The notes under the pieces are model-generated. The model ran no database searches. It saw only the letters and a program-made list of their open reading frames with translations, and was not told the DNA's origin. A program made the translations under genes and the position numbers. Below are positions 1 through 6,577 of a DNA stretch of 6,849 nucleotides, piece by piece. The DNA is taken from contig JAJYTX010000150.1 of NCBI GenBank assembly GCA_021792815.1, forward strand, positions 1-6,849, written 5' to 3'. Source of the stretch: Pseudomonadota bacterium. GTDB lineage: Bacteria > Pseudomonadota > Gammaproteobacteria > Steroidobacterales > Steroidobacteraceae. Each line of letters starts with the position of its first letter. Position 1 is the first letter of the stretch.

Positions 1-733
1 ACGGATAGTTGCCGTATGGTGTGCGCGCCTCCTGATAGTACAGGATGCCGTCGCGCACCAGCCCGGTCTGCACCCGCCACTGCTCGCGTACCGGCGCCCC
101 GAATTCGTTGAGCCGTCCCCGCTGGAACTCCCGGGCAAGCTCGTTGAGCGGCTTGTGTGGCAGACGCCGCCCGAGCTCCGCGAGCGCCTGCGTGCGCTGC
201 GCCGGTTGCTCTGCCGAGCGCGGCTCCAGCCAGCGGACCTCGGCGGTTCCCCATGCGACGAAGTGCTGCTTCAGCAGATACGGGGCGGTCTGCTGCACGA
301 ACTGAAACTCGAGCCCGCTCACCTCGCGATCCTTGTAGCGGAACCGGGCAAGGCCCTGGTGCGCATGGGTGTCGCAGTGACTGACCAGCATCAGCGCAAA
401 CGCGGCAGTCGACCAACCGCCATCGCCCGGATTGCGCCACACCCGCCCGAACTGCGGGATGACGCACCAGAAGCTCGGCGTGCGGCCCGGATTGGCTTCC
501 CGGACGATATGGCCGCGCTGCAGCGGCACGAGCACACCCTCGGCCGTCACGAACTCCAGAGTGAGCCCGGGAAACAGCCGCGGATCACCGCAGCCGTCGG
601 GGTCCGGGTGCTGCAGCTCGGGCATCATGCGCATGCGCACCGGCGCGATACGCAGCGTTCCGCAGAACTCCGGGGCCGCTTCCGCGGCCGCGTCCGGCAA
701 AAAAACCTCGTTGGGAACCGGCGAGTCCGACAT
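1..733 (-). CDS. Hypothetical protein, N-terminal part (C-terminus beyond window)
   Basis: I do not recognise this family with confidence. The frame is open from an ATG at 733 to the window edge, giving 244 residues that begin MSDSPVPNEVFLPD. The start is supported by a good Shine-Dalgarno GAGGG at 738-742, about 4-5 bases upstream. No signal peptide or membrane segment is evident. The sequence looks like a soluble globular protein, with many Trp, Arg and Pro residues, a His/Cys-rich stretch SHCDTHAHQ and a Gln-rich segment near residues 140-155. From memory, some serine hydrolases (beta-lactamase/CubicO-like) carry a similar N-terminal region and reach their SxxK motif soon after a segment like the one at this edge. 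That motif would lie outside the window, so this is only a guess. The gene is divergent from the GbdR-like regulator across 92 bp, which suggests it could be a target of that regulator. Confidence 0.75.
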   Translation of the reverse strand, partial: MSDSPVPNEVFLPDAAAEAAPEFCGTLRIAPVRMRMMPELQHPDPDGCGDPRLFPGLTLEFVTAEGVLVPLQRGHIVREANPGRTPSFWCVIPQFGRVWRNPGDGGWSTAAFALMLVSHCDTHAHQGLARFRYKDREVSGLEFQFVQQTAPYLLKQHFVAWGTAEVRWLEPRSAEQPAQRTQALAELGRRLPHKPLNELAREFQRGRLNEFGAPVREQWRVQTGLVRDGILYYQEARTPYGNYP

Positions 734-740
734 ACCGCCC

Positions 741-769
741 TCGGGTCTCACTGCGCTCGTGATCATAAT
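741..769 (+). promoter_or_regulatory. Weak candidate promoter for the AraC-type regulator, facing the leftward promoter
   Basis: CATAAT at 764-769 matches the -10 consensus at 5 of 6 positions. A poor -35 (TCGGGT, 741-746) lies 17 bases upstream. The -10 overlaps the opposing leftward -10 at 762-767. A short inverted repeat, TGCGCT (752-757) and AGCGCA (774-779), brackets both -10 elements and could be an operator half-site pair, perhaps for autoregulation. The -35 is weak, so an activator would be needed or the real promoter lies elsewhere. Confidence 0.25.
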
Positions 770-790
770 GGACAGCGCACGTGTGGTACA
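762..790 (-). promoter_or_regulatory. Candidate sigma-70 promoter for the leftward hypothetical gene
   Basis: Reading leftward, TGTACC (785-790) and TATGAT (762-767) are separated by 17 bases. They match the -35 consensus at 3 of 6 positions and the -10 consensus at 5 of 6. Transcription would begin near 755, leaving a leader of about 20 bases before the ATG at 733. The AT-rich patch around 761-769 stands out in GC-rich DNA. This is a consensus match by eye only. Confidence 0.35.
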
Positions 791-825
791 TTTCTCCTCG
801 CGACCCACGCCGGCGAGCGGCAGCG

Positions 826-1872
826 ATGGCCATCAGATCCTCTGACAATCCGGTTCGCATAGCGTTCTTCCTCACCCCGCTCTTTTCGATGATGGCCTTT
901 GCTGCCGCTCTCGAGCCACTGCGTTCGGCCAACCGGCTGAGCGGCCGGGAGCTGTTCCGCTGGCAGCTGATCTCCGGCGACGGCGCGCCGGTCACGGCGA
1001 GCAACGGCATCCCCATACGGACCGACGGCGCGCTCGCCGGCCTCGGGAAGCTGGAGATGCTCGTGGTCTGTTCGGGCCTGGAGACGCATCGGATCAGACA
1101 CCAGCCGGCGGTCCTGCATCAACTGCGCCGGCTCGCCCGTCACGGGACCATGGTCGGAGCGATCAGCAGCGGCTCGTTCATGCTCGCCGATGCGGGACTG
1201 CTCGCCGGACACCGCTGCACGGTTCATTGGGAATACGCCGAGGATCTGCGCGCCAGGCATCCGCAGTTGCAGGTGACACAGGAACTGTACGTCATCGACG
1301 GGGATGTGTTCACCTGCTCCGGTGGAACGGCGGCGCTCGACATGATGCTGCACTTCGTCGGCGCGGTGGGTGGCGTCGAACTCGCGCTCAACGTCGCCGA
1401 GCAGTTCATCCATCCGCACATCCGCGCCCAGGAAGAGCAGCAGCGACTCGATCTGCACACCCGCTACGGGATCAGGAGTCCGCAGCTGATCACGGCCATC
1501 CACCTGATGCAAGGCTCGCTCGACGAGCCGCTCGACATGGAGGAAATTGCGCGCCGTGCCCACCTGTCGGCCCGGCAGATCGAGCGGCTGTTCCGCAAGT
1601 ACCTCGGCTCCTCTCCCAAGGGCTTCTACCTCGGACTGCGTCTCGCCAGAGCGCGCACATTGCTGCGCAGCACCGCCAGCCCGCTGCGCATGATCGCGCT
1701 CGAGTGCGGTTTCACCTCCCAGTCGCATTTCAGCAACGCCTACAAGCGCGCCTATGGCATTGCGCCGACTCACGAGCAGCGCCTATTCGCCGTCCGCGGC
1801 GGCCGGCAGCCACCCCTGCAGCGCACGCCACTCGGGCTGCAGGCCCGCAAAGCGGCCGAGACCGAGCGTTGA
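826..1872 (+). CDS. GlxA/GbdR/CdhR-type AraC-family transcriptional regulator
   Basis: This is a cytoplasmic transcription factor of 348 residues. Residues about 10-190 form a DJ-1/PfpI (class I amidotransferase-like) domain. Residues about 220-314 form the double helix-turn-helix AraC domain, with recognisable stretches LSARQIERLFRKYLGSSP and IALECGFTSQSHFSNAYKRA. The segment where many PfpI proteins have a catalytic Cys (G-V-C-T-G-A-F) reads AISSGSF, with Ser at residue 114, so the domain is a ligand sensor and not an enzyme. Family members include GbdR (glycine betaine/dimethylglycine) and CdhR (carnitine), so an N-methylated amine is the likely inducer (inference). I chose the ATG at 826, which has a GGCGAG-like site upstream and puts the first beta strand (VRIAFFL) close to the N-terminus. 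A GTG at 781 would add 15 residues but lacks a clear ribosome binding site. The last 29 codons overlap the convergent oxidase gene. Confidence 0.9.
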   Translation: MAIRSSDNPVRIAFFLTPLFSMMAFAAALEPLRSANRLSGRELFRWQLISGDGAPVTASNGIPIRTDGALAGLGKLEMLVVCSGLETHRIRHQPAVLHQLRRLARHGTMVGAISSGSFMLADAGLLAGHRCTVHWEYAEDLRARHPQLQVTQELYVIDGDVFTCSGGTAALDMMLHFVGAVGGVELALNVAEQFIHPHIRAQEEQQRLDLHTRYGIRSPQLITAIHLMQGSLDEPLDMEEIARRAHLSARQIERLFRKYLGSSPKGFYLGLRLARARTLLRSTASPLRMIALECGFTSQSHFSNAYKRAYGIAPTHEQRLFAVRGGRQPPLQRTPLGLQARKAAETER

Positions 1873-2946
1873 AAGATCGGCAAAGCCGCACCGGCCGCTC
1901 ACCACCAGGTCGCGGATCGCCCGCCCCGCGGCCGGCGACAGCCCGAACCCGACGCTCGAGAGCGTTGCGATCGTCAGGTTGGCAACGCCCGTGGGACGAT
2001 CGATGATCGGACGGCCGTCAGGCGTGTTTTCGATGAATCCGGCCCAGCTGCGGATCACGCGCGCGTGCGCAGCCTTGGGAAACAGCGCGCGCAGGCGCCG
2101 CGCAATGCTGCCTTGCACCACCGTGGAATGAGCGCGCGCGCCTTCCATATCCCCGAACTCAACCCATTCGTGAGGGCCGCCGCCGTAGGCGAGGTTGCCG
2201 CGCAGCGTCTGGCGGCCGTACAGCCCGTTGCCATCGACGCCTCCGATGGGCATGAGAGGCAGCGGCTCGGTCACGATCATCTCGGCCCGCGCGCTCATCA
2301 GCGGCACGCGGATTCCGAGGCGCGCGACGAGCGCCGCCGTCGCCGGTCCGGCGGCGATGACGAGGTGCTCGCAGCCGAAAGCGCCGCGGGTGGTTCTTAC
2401 GCCGAGCACCCGCTCGCCAAGCGTGTCGAAACCCACGACCGGCGTGTGCTGCAGGAGCCGCCCACCGAGGTCCTGCAGCGCCCAGGCATAGGCCTGGACC
2501 GTGCGGTGCGGGTTGGCGTGACCGCCGAAATGGTGGAGATACCCGCCATGGACTTCCTCGCCCGCGAGCGGCACCCGTTCGCGGACCTGCCGTGAATCCA
2601 ACACATCGGAGCGAAACCCCTGCTGAGTGCCGTTCTCGAGCGCGTGTCGATACAGCCGGAACTGCCGTTCATCGAGTGCGATGCGAATGCGTCCGGGCCG
2701 GAATTCCGTCGGGTAGCCGAGCAACTCGTCCATCATGGGCCACAGCCGCTGCTCTTCGCGGAACAGCGGACTGTGGTGGTGGGAACAGCCGCCTCCATTG
2801 CGGCCCGACGCGCCCTGGCCTACCGCCGCCGCCTCGATGACCAGCACGTCGACGCCGTCGCGGGCGAGCCACCACGCCGCGCTCAGGCCGCTCACGCCCC
2901 CGCCGACCACGATAACCGCGGCACCCTCGCCTCGTGGCGGGTTCAT
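1783..2946 (-). CDS. FAD-dependent amine/amino-acid oxidase subunit, DAO family (HcnC/OoxB-like)
   Basis: A 387-residue flavoprotein of the D-amino-acid oxidase fold. It likely oxidises a C-N bond of an amino acid or N-methyl amine. The N-terminal Rossmann motif GGGVSG is at residues 15-20, with acidic E38 ending the second strand. The family signature GASGRNGGG follows at 45-53, then an unusual CSHHH. The C-terminal FAD-binding segment has SWAGFIENTPDGRP (from about 300) and GFGLSPAAG. The ATG at 2946 overlaps the stop of the upstream BFD-type oxidoreductase (ATGA), with a G-rich ribosome binding site just before it. A start at 3021 would only add a tail lying inside the upstream gene. The tight coupling to a BFD-type partner matches the HcnB/HcnC, OoxA/OoxB and D-hydroxyproline dehydrogenase arrangement, where this subunit carries the substrate site. 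The 3' end overlaps the regulator gene by 90 bp. The substrate is unknown. Confidence 0.88.
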   Translation of the reverse strand: MNPPRGEGAAVIVVGGGVSGLSAAWWLARDGVDVLVIEAAAVGQGASGRNGGGCSHHHSPLFREEQRLWPMMDELLGYPTEFRPGRIRIALDERQFRLYRHALENGTQQGFRSDVLDSRQVRERVPLAGEEVHGGYLHHFGGHANPHRTVQAYAWALQDLGGRLLQHTPVVGFDTLGERVLGVRTTRGAFGCEHLVIAAGPATAALVARLGIRVPLMSARAEMIVTEPLPLMPIGGVDGNGLYGRQTLRGNLAYGGGPHEWVEFGDMEGARAHSTVVQGSIARRLRALFPKAAHARVIRSWAGFIENTPDGRPIIDRPTGVANLTIATLSSVGFGLSPAAGRAIRDLVVSGRCGFADLSTLGLGRFAGLQPEWRALQGWLPAAADGE

Positions 2947-4601
2947 TCCCCGCCCACCGGTTCGTCGAGGCGACCCGTGACCGTCGTATACCCGGCCGGC
3001 ACGCGCCAGAAGGGCAGCCACTGTGAGACGATGCCGAACCAGCTTTGCCAGTGCTCGGCCATCGCGGGCGACTCGGGCAGGTCGGCCATCTGCCCGAGGC
3101 GCACGGGCCGGACCGGCGGCCGGTACGTCGCGAGCGGAATCCGCGCCAGGGAACTTCCCGAGGCGAGCGCCAGCAGCGCGGCGATCTGCTCACGACAGCG
3201 CCGCCCCTGGCACACACCCATGCCGGCGCGGGTGAGCCGCTTGACGGCATCGGGATCCGGCACGACCTCGCCGAGCGCGGCCAGCCCGGAGGATGTGCAT
3301 CGCTCGCCGTGTTCGAGCCAGCCGAGATAGCGGGGCGGACGCAGCGAGAGAATGTCGTCGGAGGTGACCTCCTCGCACTGACAGAGCAACTGATCACCCG
3401 GCCTGAGCCCGCCCTGGACCGCGGCCCGCACCCAGGCGAGACGTCCGAGGGCGACATCGCGCGCCGGATAATCGGGCACCGGCGCCCGCTGCGGCGGACC
3501 GGCGGCCGGCAGGCCGAGCGCGGCGAGCGCGGCACGGGCGGCAACCGCGCCCTCGAGGCGTGCGGTCGCTTCCGAAAGCGTCTTCGAGCGCCATATGCCG
3601 GCGCAATCCCCGGCGGCATACACGCAGGGCACAGACGTGCGCTGCGCACCATCGAGGAGCGGCACATGGCCGCCGCGGTCCTCGCGGAAACCCACGGCAC
3701 AGCCAGCGGCTTCCAACAGCTCGATCGCCGGGATCGCGGCCACACCGAGCAGGACGGTATCGCAGTCGATCGTTTCGGCCGTCCCGTCCGTCCGACCGCC
3801 GCGCTCGTCGACGGCCGCGAGGCTGACGGCCGTGACGCCCCGGACATCTCCGATCGCCCGCTCGATCACATGGCGGGTCAACACACGGGTGCCGCTGCCG
3901 CTCAGCCGTGCCAGGGACTGCGCGGGACCTTCGGGCGCTTCGGCCTGCTCGACGATGGCGGCAATGCGCACGCCGTGATCGAGCAGCACCTCGGCAATCT
4001 GCAACGCCTCGGTGCCGGCGCCGAGCAGCACCGCCGTGCGGGCCTCCAGCGCCCGGTAGCTCCGGGCGAGCCGGTAGGCGGCGCTCGCGCCCATCACTCC
4101 GGGACACTGCCAGCCCTCGAAAGCCAACCCCATGTCGCGCCGGCCGGCTGCGACGATCACCGCCCGGAAGCGCATCAGGTACGCCCGCTCGATGTCCTGA
4201 AGCCCCGCCACGTGGCCGCTCAGGCCCCGACACGTGGCCCGCCGGGGAAACAGTCCCCAGGCCGCGGTGCCGAGCCGTACGTCGACGCCGGCGTCGACGG
4301 CCTCGGCAAGCGCGGGATTGGCCTCGAGAATCGACTCGATCAGCGCGTTGCGATTGGCCACGGTCGCGGCCATGCGTCCGCCGAAGTGCAGCGGCACATC
4401 CTCGCCCATCGTGCTCAGGGGAACCGGGTTTTCATCCACCAGGGTGATCCGAACGCCGCGCTGCGCGGCCCCGAGCGCCGCCGACACTCCGGCGGGCCCC
4501 GCGCCGATCACCAGCAGATCGGTCGACTCATCGATGGGCGGTTCCTTGCCGATGACGGATGCCGGATCAGGCGTACAAGCGACGTTGCCCGAGGCAGTCA
4601 T
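2943..4601 (-). CDS. FAD/NAD(P)-binding oxidoreductase with BFD-type [2Fe-2S] domain (HcnB/OoxA-like alpha subunit)
   Basis: A 552-residue protein, probably the electron-transfer partner of the downstream DAO-family subunit. The first Rossmann motif GAGPAG is at residues 33-38 with D56/E57. A second nucleotide-binding motif, GAGTEA, is at 194-199, and the third flavin motif VYAAGDCAG is at 327-335. The C-terminal BFD-like domain supplies four likely cluster ligands: C407 and C409 (CQCEEVT), C464 and C469 (CQGRRC). After it comes a tail of about 60 residues rich in Pro and Trp (WQSWFGIVSQWLPFW). The spacing between the Cys pairs looks longer than in classical OoxA/HcnB proteins. The ATG at 4601 leaves a 28-residue lead-in. 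The frame stays open far upstream, so the start is not certain, and the ribosome binding site is weak. The stop overlaps the next ATG as ATGA. No HcnA-like small ferredoxin gene is adjacent. Confidence 0.88.
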   Translation of the reverse strand: MTASGNVACTPDPASVIGKEPPIDESTDLLVIGAGPAGVSAALGAAQRGVRITLVDENPVPLSTMGEDVPLHFGGRMAATVANRNALIESILEANPALAEAVDAGVDVRLGTAAWGLFPRRATCRGLSGHVAGLQDIERAYLMRFRAVIVAAGRRDMGLAFEGWQCPGVMGASAAYRLARSYRALEARTAVLLGAGTEALQIAEVLLDHGVRIAAIVEQAEAPEGPAQSLARLSGSGTRVLTRHVIERAIGDVRGVTAVSLAAVDERGGRTDGTAETIDCDTVLLGVAAIPAIELLEAAGCAVGFREDRGGHVPLLDGAQRTSVPCVYAAGDCAGIWRSKTLSEATARLEGAVAARAALAALGLPAAGPPQRAPVPDYPARDVALGRLAWVRAAVQGGLRPGDQLLCQCEEVTSDDILSLRPPRYLGWLEHGERCTSSGLAALGEVVPDPDAVKRLTRAGMGVCQGRRCREQIAALLALASGSSLARIPLATYRPPVRPVRLGQMADLPESPAMAEHWQSWFGIVSQWLPFWRVPAGYTTVTGRLDEPVGGE

Positions 4602-4865
4602 GGAGCGCGGCGTTCCCGATGGTGCGGCACGGGCCACAGTATTGCCCGGCGCCTGTCCGTCGAATTCGCAAACCCGACATCCTGCGCACATTACACGACG
4701 TGTGTGCCGGTCAGCGCGGCATGCCTGGCCGTCGCGGCAGCGCGGCGCAGGCGTCTGCGGCGCGGCGCCGGCAGATGGGAAACCGCGCGATCCGTCGGGC
4801 ACAGGTACGCTTGCGTCGGTTTTGTGCAAACACCTGCCGGGGTGGCGTCGGATCCTGACCCCGGC
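4602..4865. promoter_or_regulatory. Divergent intergenic region between the oxidase operon and the MttB-family gene
   Basis: These 264 bp separate two outward-reading transcription units, so promoters for both must lie here. I see no strong sigma-70 pair on either strand, which fits activator-dependent transcription. Candidate operator elements are a perfect 11-base odd palindrome, ACACG-A-CGTGT, at 4693-4703, and arms TTTG/CAAA around TG at 4821-4830. The second is flanked by CAGGT (4802-4806) and ACCTG (4832-4836), but these arms are not concentric with it. The least GC-rich parts are 4661-4700 and 4811-4832. The middle (4711-4790) is very GC-rich and repetitive in GCG/GGC with no gene-like signal. 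Confidence 0.5.
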
Positions 4866-6416
4866 ATGGCGCAGCCCGAGATGGAAACACACCGACGACG
4901 CGCAGGCACCGCAGCCCGCCGCAGCGCAGGCGGGCGTCTGCCGCAGACCGCGTGGCAGACGGTCAGCAATCCGTTCGCGCCGTGGGAACTGCTCGAGCCC
5001 GGGCAGCTCGAAGCCATACACCTCACATCCATGCGGATCCTCGAGGAGCTCGGCATCGAGTTGCGCTCCGCGCGGGCCCGGGGCCTGATGCGGGCCGCCG
5101 GCGCACAGGTCGACGATGCGACCGGGATGGTCAGGCTCGACCGCGCGCTGGTCGCGCAGGCGCTCGCGACCGTGCCGGCATCGTTCACCCTGACACCACG
5201 CAACCCCGAGCGCAGGCTCACCTTCGGACGCAACCACGTCAACTTCGGGCTGGTCGCAGGCCCGCCGAACGTCCACGACCGCGAGCGCGGCCGCCGCCCC
5301 GGTAATTTCCGCGACTACTGCGATTTCATTCGCCTCGCGCAGTATTTCAACGCCATTCATCTGATCGGCAACCAGGTATGCGCGCCGGTGGAGCTGCCCG
5401 CGAACTCGCGTCACCTCGACACCTACCTTGCCAACCTGCGCTATTCGGACCGCGTCTACCACTGCACGGCCATCGGCTCCGGCCGGGCGCTCGACGGCAT
5501 GCGGATGATGGCCATCGCCCGCGGCCTGACCCTCGAGCAGATGGCCGCCAGTCCCGGGGTGATCACCATCATCTCGGTCAACAGCCCGCGGCGCTTCGAC
5601 GAGGCCATGGCCGAGGGCCTGATGACCATGGCGAGCCATGGTCAGCCGGTGGTGATCACACCTTTCACCCTCATGGGCGCGATGGCGCCGGTGTCGCTCG
5701 CAGCAGCGCTCGCGCAGCAGAACGCCGAAGCGCTGTTCGGGGTCGCTCTCGCGCAGGCGGTACGCCCCGGCGCTCCGGTGATGTATGGCGCGTTCACCTC
5801 GAACGTCGATCTGCGCTCCGGGGCGCCCGCGTTCGGCACGCCCGAGCACACCAAGGCCAACATCGCGAGCGGCCAGCTGGCCCGGCGTTACGGCCTGCCC
5901 TACCGGACCTCGAACGCGAGCGCGTCCAACGCCGCCGACGCGCAGGGCGTCTACGAGACCGAGATGTCGCTGTGGGGAGCGATTCTCGGCGGCTCGAACC
6001 TGGTCTACCACGCCGCCGGATGGCAGGAAGGCGGGCTGACCGCCTCGTTCGAGAAGCTCGTGCTCGACGTCGAAATGCTGCAGATGATGATCGAGCTGCT
6101 CAGGCCAATCACGGTCGACGAAGCCGAGCTCGGCTTCGAGGCGGTGCGCGGCGTGCGGCCCGGAGGCCACTTCTTCGGTGAGCCGCACACCATCGAGCGC
6201 TACCGGCACGCCTTCTACCAACCGCTGGTGTCGAGCTGGCAGAACTACGAGAGCTGGGTGTCGAACGGCGGCCAGGATGCGCTCGAGCGGGCCAGCGGCA
6301 TCTGGAAGCGGGCGCTCGCCGAATACGAGGAACCGCCCATGGAGGCATCGATCCGCGAAGCGCTCCAGGACTATGTGGCGCGCCGCCGCGCGGAAATCGG
6401 CGCCGACGAGCCGTAA
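4866..6416 (+). CDS. Trimethylamine methyltransferase (MttB) family protein, non-pyrrolysine type
   Basis: A 516-residue protein that should transfer a methyl group from a quaternary or tertiary amine to a cognate corrinoid protein, in the cytoplasm. The family is recognised from the N-terminal helix region (LEAIHLTSMRILEELGIE), the middle segment VITIISVNSPRRFDEAMAEG, and VITPFTLMGAMAPVSLAAAL. The C-terminal half has AFGTPEHTKANIASGQLARR, SNASNAADAQ-like residues, LVYHAAGWQEGGLTASFEK (W386 onward) and GGHFFGEPHT. Archaeal MttB reads an amber codon as pyrrolysine. Here no in-frame TAG is present, so this belongs with the MtgB/MtcB-like group. The first 30 or so residues are a basic Arg/Ala-rich tail. 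The start is uncertain: ATG 4866, ATG 4881 and an in-frame GTG at 4842 are all possible, and none has a strong ribosome binding site. The transporter gene follows on the same strand after 161 bp. The substrate cannot be read from the sequence. Confidence 0.9.
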   Translation: MAQPEMETHRRRAGTAARRSAGGRLPQTAWQTVSNPFAPWELLEPGQLEAIHLTSMRILEELGIELRSARARGLMRAAGAQVDDATGMVRLDRALVAQALATVPASFTLTPRNPERRLTFGRNHVNFGLVAGPPNVHDRERGRRPGNFRDYCDFIRLAQYFNAIHLIGNQVCAPVELPANSRHLDTYLANLRYSDRVYHCTAIGSGRALDGMRMMAIARGLTLEQMAASPGVITIISVNSPRRFDEAMAEGLMTMASHGQPVVITPFTLMGAMAPVSLAAALAQQNAEALFGVALAQAVRPGAPVMYGAFTSNVDLRSGAPAFGTPEHTKANIASGQLARRYGLPYRTSNASASNAADAQGVYETEMSLWGAILGGSNLVYHAAGWQEGGLTASFEKLVLDVEMLQMMIELLRPITVDEAELGFEAVRGVRPGGHFFGEPHTIERYRHAFYQPLVSSWQNYESWVSNGGQDALERASGIWKRALAEYEEPPMEASIREALQDYVARRRAEIGADEP

Positions 6417-6427
6417 GGCAACACACG

Positions 6428-6444
6428 GCGGCCTGAACGGCCGC
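6428..6444 (+). other. Small GC-rich hairpin after the MttB-family gene
   Basis: GCGGCC (6428-6433) and GGCCGC (6439-6444) form a perfect 6-bp stem with a 5-base loop, 12 bases past the stop codon. No T-tract follows, so it is not a standard intrinsic terminator. It could protect the 3' end of the message or reduce read-through into the transporter gene. The rest of 6417-6577 shows no further gene. Confidence 0.3.
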
Positions 6445-6577
6445 TCGCCCGGAGACTCATACATCACAACACCGCGGCTGGCAGCGCTGACGGCGGCCGC
6501 AGTCGCCGCGAACGCGTTGCAGGGCTGATGATATCGGCGCACGATGGCAGGGCAATCCGGCCTGCGAGAGGGGACTC

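Noticed and set aside
155..862. Plus-strand open frame of 235 codons opposite the left-hand hypothetical gene
   Set aside because: The minus-strand frame has a good ribosome binding site, an open frame to the edge and a balanced globular composition. The plus frame is rich in Arg, His and Ala and would run into the regulator gene.
763..1773. Minus-strand open frame of 336 codons across the regulator gene
   Set aside because: Shadow of the AraC-family gene, whose plus-strand translation has clear domains. The minus translation looks like low-complexity antisense sequence.
779..4704. Shared 7-mer ACGTGTG in both divergent regions (779-785 and 4698-4704) as a common operator
   Set aside because: A 7-base match between regions of 92 and 264 bp is expected by chance, and the surrounding bases do not extend the similarity.
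3045..4865. Long plus-strand open frame upstream of the methyltransferase, antisense to the FAD/NAD oxidoreductase
   Set aside because: Same register effect. The translation is Arg/Gly/His-rich with no domain, while the opposite strand encodes a clear flavoprotein with all expected motifs.
6428..6444. Rho-independent terminator after the methyltransferase gene
   Set aside because: The stem is only 6 bp and no T-run follows, so it was listed only as a hairpin.
4602..6542. Very long open frame on the minus strand, continuous with the FAD/NAD oxidoreductase and antisense to the whole methyltransferase gene
   Set aside because: Its codons are in exact register with the methyltransferase codons, so a stop arises only opposite TTA, CTA or TCA. 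Those codons are rare in such GC-rich DNA. The translation shows no recognisable domain before the true start near 4601.
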